64,000 nt of DNA. Origin: Cephalotrichum gorgonifer (lineage: Eukaryota; Ascomycota; Sordariomycetes; Microascales; Microascaceae). Shown here in pieces: positions 54,613 through 64,000 of this stretch; within the stretch, counting starts at the first letter, position 1; every line of letters begins with the position of its first letter. The stretch lies in NCBI GenBank assembly GCA_900312665.1, contig ONZQ02000004.1, forward strand, positions 998,244 through 1,062,243, given 5' to 3'. The translations under genes and the position numbers were made by a program. The notes below the pieces were generated by a model. It did not search any database. It was given only the letters and a program-made list of their open reading frames with translations, and was not told the DNA's origin.

Positions 54613-57419
54613 TCAAGACTTCTCCACATTCTCCTCGCGAATACTCCGCGGCGCCTCGACGCCATCCTCCGCGTGCACCTTCTTGGCCTCGTCCTTCACG
54701 GACCCGAAGAGCTCGTCCATCTTCTCGAGGCTGAGGCCCTTGGTCTCGGGGATGAAGAACCAGACGAAGGTGCCCATCATGGCGCAGAAAGTGCCGAAGA
54801 GGAAGAACATGCCCTGGGATAGACGAGGGTTGTTAGCCTTTTGCCCCTTGTTCGGCATTCCGAAGTGTGTGCAGGTGTCTAGTGGGAAGGGGGAAAAGGG
54901 GCAAAAAGGGAACTCACGTATCCGGCGGTACCCATGGTCCGCTTCATCTCAAGCACGGTGCGGGCAATGATGAAGTTGAACAGCCACTGCGTGGCGGCGC
55001 CGAGCGCGACGTTGAGGGCTCGGAGACGAGCAGTCGGGATCTCACTGTTCCAGCAATCGCATTAGACTCTGATTTCCCCAATAGCCACCCCCCAATTCCT
55101 TCGCGAAATCCTCCTAGAACGTACCTGACGAGAATCCAGCAGCAAGGGCCCCAACCGAACTGGAAGAACACGGCCCACAAGTAGATGCAGGCCATGGCGA
55201 AGATGCCGAATCCGGTGATCTATCCAAACAAGTTAGCATAGTGTACGCGGCCGAAGAGAAAAAGGGGGGGGGACGGGATGGACTCACCGGCTCGCCCGCG
55301 ATAGGAGGCTGGACGCGCCCGTAGATTCCGACGATGAACATGACGACGGCCTGAGCGGCACTGGTCCAGAGGAGACTGCGCCTCCTGCCGAGCGAGTCTG
55401 CGGCGAACAGGAGGAAGCAAAGGCAGCCAGTCACCTTGACGATGCCGTACACGCCGGTCGCAAGGAGGGAGACGAGGTCGCCGGACAGGCCGAGGGCCTT
55501 GAAGATTTGGGGAGCGTAGTAGTTCTATCACCTCTATTAGCCGGGTTCCCCACAGCAAGTTGGACGCGTTTGGGTATTGGATATAGGGTACTGGGGAAAG
55601 AAAGAAAAAGAAGGCGGGAGGGGGGGCGTCCGCGCGAGTACTGGACAGTACTTACGACGGCGTTTACACCAGTCATCTGCTGGCAGATCATGAGAGCGAC
55701 GGAGATGAGGGCACGCTTGCGGTTGGATGGGATCAGCCACATCTCCTTAAGGAGAACCACGGTTGTCGCGTCGCCCACGAGCGCCCGCTCGTGCTCGAGC
55801 TGCTGCGCCATGTCCCGAATCTCGTTTTGCACATACGAGTGGTCTGCGGGCAGGCTATGAGAGACGGCCGCGTTAGTTCCAATCGGCACCCGGCAACTCA
55901 AATTTGGGGGAATGAGGTTTCTTACCCTCGGAGCCCGCTGAGGACGCTGGTAGCCCTCTCCCAGTCATCCTGCTTGGCGCACCAACGGGGACTATTGTAT
56001 GACAATGTGTGTTAGACAGCCTCCCTATCGTATACACTACTTACGCCCGGACAAGTTAAGGGGTGGCGTACCTCTCGGGGACCAACATCATTCCAACGGA
56101 AAGGCATCTAAGTTGCGGCGTTAGCTTCGGACAGTAGGAAGGCGCAGTCGATCGTTCGGTGGGAAGAGCTTACACGGCGGGAACAGCCTGTAGGACGAGC
56201 GGTACTACATATACCGCCTTTCCTTTAATATGGGCCAACGACCCATAGTTGATCCTGGTTCTGCCGTTAGTGATGCGAAGTTCCTCCTCGTCGGGGCTTC
56301 TCGGTCACATACCAGAAGGCAAGCATAGTGCCAGTGACAATGAAGAGCTGGTAGAGAGCTGGTGGATCATGGGGTGTTAGTCAACAGGCAGCATTCTTTG
56401 GAAGACAAGTGAAGATGGAGAATTTCCAGGCTTACAGGTCAAGCCACCGCGGACAGCTCGGGGAGCGCACTCGGAGACGTATAGAGGAGTCAGCATGGAC
56501 GCGGCACCAACGCCAAGCCCGGCAACGAATCGGCCGACGAACATGGCCGCAAGGTTTCCGGTGCTAGCGGAGGCAGCTTGCATGACGACACCGATGGTCG
56601 TAATGATTCCGGTGCAGATCAGAGACAACCTTCGGCCGTATCGATCGGTGAGCCAGGGAGTGATGAAGCAGGCGACGAAGCAGCCACCCTGAAGGGTGGA
56701 GACAACTGGGTAACACGAGACGTCAGCGTCAGGTCTCCGATATTGCATTGGACGCTGGGATGAGATGGGTTTGGTTGAATCCTTACTGTTTTGGTCATTA
56801 TTGTCCTTGACGGATTGTTTAGCGTCGCCGTAGCCATATTGACTAACATCAAAGTCAGCGACGCTTCAAGTGGCGAAGGCGCAAGACAACAGAAAAGGTA
56901 AAGAAAGAGGGGAGAGTGTGTGTAAGCCGGGAGACAAACTCTTGGGTTTCCCGCATAGCTAGGACGCCACCGATTGCGCCGATACTACATTACATATCTT
57001 GGTTAGCGGCGGAGGCATTCTGGGGACGAGTATAACACTCGTTGGGGGAGGGAGGGGAAGCTTACTCCCAGCCGAAAAGCATGCCTCCGAAGCTGTATCC
57101 CGAAAAAAAAAAGAATGTTAGCTATACAACCCTCTGTGCTGGAGAGAGTAGAGATTCAAGCCGTACCAAGCTGCGATTTCGTGTTAGTCCGAGTGCGATT
57201 ACGCATATCGTCGGCAGGGAGGGGGCGGCGGGTTGACTTACAGGCGCAAACTAGGGCGATGACCCTCCATCCGTAGATCTCCGGAGGACTAAGATAAACA
57301 GTCAGAACCTAGAAACGGAAGTTGAAATGTGGGGAGTTGACGGCTAGCGGGAGGCCCTACTCATTGCGCATAGCATCGTTCTTCACGATCTTGCTAAGGA
57401 ATTTAGCTAAGATAGCCAT
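54613..57419 (-). CDS. MFS monosaccharide transporter with a 4-nt microexon
   Basis: Predicted 12-TM hexose/monosaccharide transporter of about 533 aa, with at least 14 exons on the minus strand. The first exons are 57361-57419, 57242-57288, 57167-57170 (4 nt), 57066-57092. They give MAILAKFLSKIVKNDAM, then the TM1 motif CFGGMLFGWDIGAIGGVLAM. Later marks: [137 protein letters not shown] and FFIPETKGLSLEKMDELFGS. The middle exon joints were followed by phase but not all coordinates were fixed. Its promoter contains the assembly gap. It does not resemble the transporter at 41.7-43.4 kb closely, so it is not a recent duplicate. Substrate unknown. Confidence 0.85.
57167..57170 (-). other. 4-nt microexon CTTG
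   Basis: On the minus strand this 4-nt exon lies between a 71-bp intron (57171-57241; GTAAGT donor, GGACTAAC branch, TCGCAG acceptor) and a 74-bp intron (57093-57166; GTACGG donor, GCTAAC branch, TACAG acceptor). Including it restores the frame into the conserved FGGMLFGWD; skipping it breaks the frame. See the finding for the alternative model. Confidence 0.6.
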
Positions 57420-57791
57420 TTTGGCGGTTTGCGGGTTGCGGCTGTCTTCTACCGTCCCGTATCGTTCGAGTGTGGACTATTATCGGAATGTTTCGGGGTC
57501 GGGGGGGATGCTTGTAAGCTTGGCTTGGGATGTGGAGACAAGAACAAAAAACTACAGCAAGTAGGTGCCCGAGCTCTAAGAACGTCTTCCAAAGGGCTTA
57601 TCTGGACAATCAGACCCCTAACCCGCGGTCAGAGTCAGATTGGACGAGATAAAGAAGTGTAGACGAGAGAGGAAGTAGAGGAAGTTGGAAACGAAGAGAG
57701 GAGTAGGGATGATCAGAATCCATGGAGCCGGGAGCTGCAAGATATTATAATATCCAGAGTGGGGGCCGGGGGGGGGGGGGGGGGGGTAGGG
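57420..57791. promoter_or_regulatory. Promoter flank of the monosaccharide transporter, left edge of gap
   Basis: Upstream sequence of the transporter, ending in a poly-G run (about 57770-57786) just before the gap. No motif could be assigned. Confidence 0.4.
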
Positions 57792-58172
57792 NNNNNNNNN
57801 NNNNNNNNNNNNNNNNNNNNNNNNNNNNNNNNNNNNNNNNNNNNNNNNNNNNNNNNNNNNNNNNNNNNNNNNNNNNNNNNNNNNNNNNNNNNNNNNNNNN
57901 NNNNNNNNNNNNNNNNNNNNNNNNNNNNNNNNNNNNNNNNNNNNNNNNNNNNNNNNNNNNNNNNNNNNNNNNNNNNNNNNNNNNNNNNNNNNNNNNNNNN
58001 NNNNNNNNNNNNNNNNNNNNNNNNNNNNNNNNNNNNNNNNNNNNNNNNNNNNNNNNNNNNNNNNNNNNNNNNNNNNNNNNNNNNNNNNNNNNNNNNNNNN
58101 NNNNNNNNNNNNNNNNNNNNNNNNNNNNNNNNNNNNNNNNNNNNNNNNNNNNNNNNNNNNNNNNNNNNNNNN
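57792..58172. other. Assembly gap (381 N)
   Basis: A run of 381 unknown bases. It is flanked on the left by a long G run and on the right by CCATTTCCATTTCCATCTCCATCCCC, a degenerate hexamer repeat, so a low-complexity tract that blocked sequencing is the probable cause. Open frames drawn across it are meaningless. Confidence 0.99.
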
Positions 58173-60982
58173 CCCTTCCCCATGTCCATTTCCATTTCCA
58201 TCTCCATCCCCATACCCCCGGTAGGAACACGGGGACGGTCCATCCAAAAGATCCAAACGGTAAGGAGGAGTGTAGAAAAAAAACGGGGCATCAATGGTGC
58301 CACACCGATGACGGCTTGTGCATGCAAGGTCGCCCGCTCGGGTCGCGGCGAGGGTACATCCATCTGTACGTAGTGATAGACAAGGGGTGGGTGGACACGG
58401 GAGAAGGCAAAGAATGTAAAGAAACAACGGAAAAACATAGTACATAGGGTTTGGATGATAACCGGTATTACGGTACTCTGTCGTGCCCGCTGGGGAAGAC
58501 TCTTGGCAGCATCCATGGGGATGTATGTATAGACTTGCGAACCAGCCGCGAAAATGTTCCTCGTCAGGGTAACTTGGATATCGAGATACAAAAAAATTGT
58601 GTACCCGCTTGTACTTGGGAGGTCGATCAGGAGCAGGGAACCGCTGTTCGCGCTGGAGACTGGAGCTTTAGCTTCCTTCTGTTCGGCGCTACTACCCCCG
58701 TATCCGCCGTTTGCCGGAGCGGGAATGGTGCTTCTGCCGCTGCTTGCTGCTCTGGCTACACCGATTCTCCTCAATTGCCGTTAAATGGAGTCTGGGCGTG
58801 GGGAGTATAGTTTCGCCCCGAACACTGACGGTTTTCGTCCCTTTTCTTTTTTAAAGTCTTTTAGAGATGGAAGCAATCTCACGGATAGTGATAGTTTGGG
58901 GGGGCCATGTGCGGCCTAGATTGGGCCGCCCCGTATTGCTGGGGTTTTTTCTTCCCCAATATCAGGATGAACCTAGTATCCGGATGGGTGGAGTCCAAGT
59001 TGCAGGAGCTGGCCGCTTCACCCAAATTAACTTCGTGCACTCCGTAATACCCTTAACTTCCCTTCCCTGTATCGTATCTCCGCACTCCGTATTGCAGTTG
59101 GAGAGTACCATTCCCCACAAAACTGGCCAGAGCTCTCTCTCTCCCTCCGTCTCGTTTCGGGAGATAATAATAATAATATTACGGAGTCATGTTAGGATAC
59201 GGTCTGACTCCCGTCTCCTATCCTTTCCCCATCAGGGTGGTATCGGGGGAGATATCAACGAATCGGACCCTTGCTAGGAAGCCGGAGACTCCACCCGACA
59301 AGACAGCATGTGCCCGTCGCATGGCTGCCATGCCCATGCTCAGTGGTCAAACTTGAGCTTAACCTGTGAGCTCAAGCTCAAACAAGGCCAGAAGCTCAAG
59401 CGGCGCTATCATTGCCCGTTCTCGGAGTTTCCTGCCTGTATCTTTCACTGCCCCGACGCTAGCTCCATCTCCATCTCCATCCCCGCCTCCCCATCTGCCC
59501 CATCTCCGCCCTTCTGCGTGCGAGCTGCATGGGGCCCCGGACTTAGGCGCTTCAACCGTCGCGCTCTCCTTGGTTCCCCGCGAACCCGATGATCAGCAAT
59601 CGGCAATCAGCAACCAGTAACTAGGGGTCCGCGATGGTCACGCCCCAATCATCGCCATCCTAGATCTGGAAATCACGGAAGAATTCTCTTTCCACGAATC
59701 ACGAGCCCCGGCCCGCTCGTGCCTTCCCCCCTTCTCTCCACCGGCCTTCTCTCCATCCAGGATTAACCTCACTATCGGATGTGACTAAGCCCTAGCTGTC
59801 GTGGTGTTCGGAGATGCTCGGTACGTGTTTCCCGTCGAAGGGTAAATCGCTAATTGGCCGGAGGGATAATACGAGTACGACGGGAGGGTCATGGTGTGTG
59901 ATGGGGCGGGAAGGAGGAATCGGGGAAGCGGTACCTACCCCAGGTGGTGGCGTCCATCGTGGATGGGGTCGATCCTGCTGGCGAATTAGCCGCATCGTGG
60001 AGGCGTGGTTCAAGGGTTCCAATATTAGCCAAAATGCGGGGAATTAATAGCGCCAAGGAGGTGCTTCGGGGCTCGGAACAAGCTCACGAGGGGAAAGGGA
60101 CCCACGGTTGGCTTGCCCTTCAGTTCTCCTGGTCGTTCTTGCCCTGCTTGGGCTGACGTCTACGTACGTACCTATACTTATCTAGGTGCACGGAGTGCAC
60201 TTACAAGCAGCCCATACCTTTCCTAGTTCACAGGTCATAGAATCCCCTGCCCTTTGTAGTAATACTTGTAATCTCTTCACACTCCTTTTTAATCCCATTC
60301 TACCTCCACTCGTAGCTTCCTGCCTTTCCACCGCTGGGCCATCCCCCCGCAATTCAGCACCTAATCTCTGTGAGGACTAGATTCCGTACTCCGTAATACA
60401 AAGTAACATCATGATAGTCGTTTCTAGGGTCCTCCACTACTAGAGTAGCACCACGCCAAGTTGAGGTATGCCAGAAATATGACGAGTAACTACTGATTAC
60501 AAGATTAAGCCCAACGATGCTCGTTGGGAAAAGCTTCAATTTATTTATTACTCATGCTCCCAAAAGCCCAAGGCGGATATGGACCCTAGTACCCTACCCT
60601 ACCTAGCGTCCTCATCCCCCACGGGGTATTATCCGTCGAGAGGCGGGGCGGATTTAGAGCTTCTGCTTCAGCGCCTTGATAGGCGGGTAGGTCTCCTGCT
60701 AATCAAGTAAAGTGTGGTGCCAAGGAACATCTGTTTAGTTCACATGCAGGGCCAAGCAAAAGCACGTAAAACTGAACAAGAAAAATGACAACATCAAAAC
60801 CTATTTTGGGCTTTACATGTTTTGTGATAGGAGAAGCGCACGTGTGCCATTTCTTATCCTAACTGTGCGGAGTCTTATCCGCCCACCTTAAACGGTGGGA
60901 CACTCCCCGCCTTTATCCCGTCTTTTGGCCTATGCCGGATTTGGCTTTGAGACGGAAAACACACACACCACGCAACCGTTTC
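58173..60982. other. Intergenic, gap to DUF2264 gene
   Basis: About 2.8 kb without a supportable gene. It contains short simple repeats (58182-58215, ATAATAATAATAAT at 59166-59179) and AT-rich sequence near 60380-60560. A 13-codon stretch at 60654-60695 (minus) looks like a terminal exon but has no partner, and I do not call it. Confidence 0.45.
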
Positions 60983-63454
60983 TCACGAGGCCATCTCCGC
61001 CTTCAACCACCCCGGAATGGTAGGTGGCGCGTTCCAGCCATCCAAGTAGCTCCTCTTCGGCACCCCTTCCCCGGAGGGCTTGGCGTAGATGGCCGAGACG
61101 TACCACACCCTCTCACCACTCTTGACCGTATGCTGGAGCGTCGGGATGACGGTCCTGTTCTCGATCAGGTTGGAGTTGGGGTCCGCGTTAACGAGGTTCG
61201 CGCTGCGCTCGACCTTGTCCTCTAGGGACCGGATGCCCACCGCGCCCTTCGACGCCGCGAACGCGCCCTCCGACCCCTTGGCCCAGCCCGCGGGCGTGTT
61301 CAGGTCGTAGTTGCCGATGATCTTGGGCGACGTGCCCTCGCCCGTCTCGGCGTCGTAGAGGTCCAGGTACCTCCCGTCCGTCGAGTTCTCGTTGCAAATG
61401 GCGAAGGCGCCGTCCGCCGTCATCACCTCCCGCCCGGCCTCGATGCGGTGGATCCGCAGGTGCCAGTTCGGAGTCGCCTCCTCCGGGGGTACCAGGACGG
61501 TCCGGATCTTGACGTCAGGGAACGGCCTCCAATCGGAGACGAGCACAGGCTTCCCGTCACGCTCCTCAATGGCGGCGTATTCGCTCAGCCGCCGCGTCTT
61601 CCAGTACTCGCCGCCGTCGTCAGACAGGCCGAGCTGAGACGCCAGGGCGTACTGCTCAAGCGAGAATAGGCCGGGTGGGACGGAGTAGCCGTACGCGCTG
61701 CTGTATGCGAACCCGCCGTACTTGGCGTGCGTGCCCTTCATGGGGTAGCTGCATGCCTGACCCGACGACAGGAGCATGCAGTGGCCACCGAGGTTGCTGG
61801 TAATCATCCATTGACGTCAGCAGGGCTGTGTGTGTGCCTCTCTCTCCTCTTGAAATTTCTCGGACGCTCATTCGTGGAATATAATTTTCCGTACCTCATG
61901 ATATGGCCGGGGTGCTTCAGAGCCTTGACACTCGGGATATGTCCCCATTGACTTTCCTCCTCCGACGTCCAGAATGGATGGTCGGCAGGGACAGCTAGGC
62001 AAATGAACGAAAGACAAGCCCAGTACTGCGCCGGGCGGCCTTATTAGTCCACGAATGACGACGCAGGGACTCGCGGGAACAAAATAGCGAGAGAACGGGG
62101 GCCGAACTTACAGGGCTACCAGGACTGTTGTAATTCTCGGCCATCTATCCCCGAAAAAAAAAACGTGAGAAGCAAAAAACCTGGACCGACGGGGACGGGG
62201 CCGTGTACTTACATACATGTTTGGGTAAGAATACCCAATCGTCAAGGTCCCGCTGGGGCTCCAGATCGCGTGCTGCGTCTGCCACCAGCGGAGGTGACGG
62301 AGGACGATGCCCTTCACCATGCCCCAGGTCAGCGGCGCCGGGAGCTCGACGCCGGCGTAGGCGAGCGCGCCCCAGAACGAGACCATGGCGAACCGGTAGC
62401 CGACGCTGCGCCCGAACGGAATCGATCTACCCTCCTCGTCGTAGTAGTGGGCGAGGTCGAGCGCGACCTGCTGGGCGCGGCTCCTGAACTCGGCTGCTCG
62501 CTCGGGGTCTTCGTCGCCCGCGATCTTGGCGTAGAGGAGCTGGAGGAAGTGGATGGCAAAGCTCGAGGAATAATAATCCATCTCTAGAGGGCAAAGCATC
62601 TGGTTAGTACCGCCCGAGACCGACTAAAGCAGCAACGGGGGGGCGGGGAGGGGAGGGTCAGGTAGAGGAACGGGACGTACGGTGGATGCCTTCTGGCCCG
62701 TCGTTTGACCAGCCGTCCCCGCGGTAGAACGTGTCGAGGTGCTTGATATCGGAGTCGAGGCGATCTTGGGAGAACTTCCCGCCGTTCTTCTTCAGGCCGA
62801 GGTTTGCAAAGACTCGGAACCACAGCCAGTTGGTGTTTGGCATGCTGAACACAATCAGTAACGCAATTTGAGCCAAGATGATGGGCAGCCTGGCCTGCGG
62901 CTGTGGGCACACTTACTTCTTCTCGTTGATGGAGTTTCCCAGCCAGGTTTCAACGTTTGAACGCTCCTTCTCGGTTAGGTTATCCCAGAAGACGGGGGCA
63001 ACAGCGAGAGCGAAGCCTTTGAGCTAGATGTTAGACCTCGGCCAAGTTCACCCGCCTCCTCTCGTAGGGACTACGCACCCAAGGGACACATCTCTACCAT
63101 TCGCTGGTCATTATCATGGGGATAGCCCCAGTACTCTGGGTTCTCCGGGTCGGTGCCGGACTTGAGACCCTCAACCCACCACTCCGTGCCGTGGTACTCT
63201 CCGCCGCCTGCAAGGAGGCAAGCCAATCCCCAAAGCGGCCTGGCGATACCCTCCACGTCGGACGCCGACAGGTCGAATCGAACGGCGGTGCCGCCGGGAC
63301 ACCTGACCCTGGCCTTGTTGGGCGAGAAGAAGGGCTCCAGGGGGTCTAGGAGGGTGCGGAGTAGCTCCTGGACGGAGGCTCGGTCCGAGATGTCGACCTT
63401 GGAGAACGGGTGGACTCCATTGAAGCCGAGAACCATTCCGGTCTTAGCATCCAT
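60983..63454 (-). CDS. DUF2264 family protein, possible glycoside hydrolase
   Basis: Predicted 662-aa protein of the DUF2264 family (PF10022), with no signal peptide. Seven exons on the minus strand: 63079-63454, 62917-63016, 62681-62844, 62213-62583, 62112-62144, 61895-62025, 60983-61796; all joints are in phase. Family segments include [135 protein letters not shown] and SNLGGHCMLLSSGQACSYPMKGTHAKYGGFAYSSAYGYSVP. The N-terminal part should be an alpha/alpha toroid as in six-hairpin glycosidases, followed by a beta domain. Activity is not known to me with certainty; some toroid families of this kind are uronic-acid or rhamnose glycosidases. It lies two genes from the GH78/GH79 module and next to a sugar transporter. 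Confidence 0.82.
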
Positions 63455-64000
63455 TGTGACGTGACGAAATTCAAGTTGTGGTACGATAAGGTGTATGCAT
63501 GCATGTGCGTGTAAGTCTTTTCTTGTAAATTCGAAGCTCGTGTTGAGATTTCACTCAGAATAGAACCTAGAAGGAGACTGAGAGAGAATTAGGAGGCAGG
63601 TGGGGTGGTTTATTTACGAAGCTAGTCTACCCAGGAGGAGTATTATCCGAGGCGACGGGGAGAGGAGCTCTAAGCAACAGGCTGTATGTAGAGCGGAAAC
63701 AAGAAGGAGTATTGTGCGTGGCTTGGCTGCTAACGGCCTCTCCGCTTCCGCTGGACGGATCGTTCATGCACTGGACGAGTTCGGGCGGGCATATCAGCGC
63801 AGCAGATTACCCACATGGCGGCATCGGCATCGAAACCAGCTAGTGAGGGGTCGCTGGTGTCACGGTAAGGTGGGGAAAGCATGGAGAGCGGAGTAAAAAA
63901 GGACGGAGAATGATCCGAGCCCAAGCGGCTAAATTGGAGCCCATTCTTGGAGACTTTGTATGTTCCGGACGACAGACATGTTGTAGGGACGATATAAGTG
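63455..64000. other. Right edge, promoter of the DUF2264 gene
   Basis: The last 546 bp hold the likely promoter of the DUF2264 gene; no further coding feature is supported before the window ends. Confidence 0.45.

Noticed and set aside
57618..58774. Several long open frames across 57792-58172
   Set aside because: They run through the N gap and carry no real sequence there.
60654..60695. Minus-strand 13-residue terminal-exon-like stretch (ETYPPIKALKQKL then stop) after a TTAGCAG acceptor
   Set aside because: No upstream exon with coding signal or domain could be joined to it, so it may be chance or a relic; not called as a gene.

Overview
The window is a piece of a filamentous ascomycete genome (Pezizomycotina, most likely a Sordariomycete). 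The signs are short GT-AG introns (about 50-120 bp) with CTAAC-type branch points, a HET-domain gene, fungal Zn(II)2Cys6 regulators, a fused PabA-PabB aminobenzoate synthase, and orthologues of standard fungal housekeeping genes. I find 20 protein-coding genes and no convincing RNA gene, transposon or CRISPR array. One sequencing gap (381 Ns, 57792-58172) is present. Exon models were built by hand from splice signals and reading-frame continuity; the summed coding length of the models I totalled is a multiple of three.

Left part (1-13.2 kb): a small bZIP regulator, a Ulp2-type SUMO protease, the U3 snoRNP WD40 protein Rrp9, the proteasome beta-4 subunit Pre1 (divergent from Rrp9, with its start codon split by an intron) and a HET-domain protein. 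Middle (15-41 kb): a Zn2Cys6 regulator with ankyrin repeats inserted, a Ded1 DEAD-box helicase, a degenerate AMP-binding membrane protein, a LOG-family phosphoribohydrolase, the proteasome alpha-6 subunit Pre5, Vps55, the PABA synthase and the TRAPPII subunit Trs120. Most of these are core cellular genes.

Right part (41.7-64 kb) changes character and becomes a carbohydrate-utilisation region. It holds an SP-family sugar transporter divergent from a Zn2Cys6 regulator, a GH78 alpha-L-rhamnosidase without a signal peptide, a secreted GH79 beta-glucuronidase-like enzyme divergent from it, a degenerate short-chain dehydrogenase, an intron-rich monosaccharide transporter containing a 4-nt microexon, and a DUF2264 protein. 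My main system-level inference is that transporter, regulator, GH78 and GH79 form a local module for rhamnose/glucuronic-acid-capped glycans. Examples of such glycans are arabinogalactan-protein termini. GC-rich inverted and direct repeats in its two divergent promoters are candidate operators. This is a hypothesis from gene content, not a demonstrated cluster.
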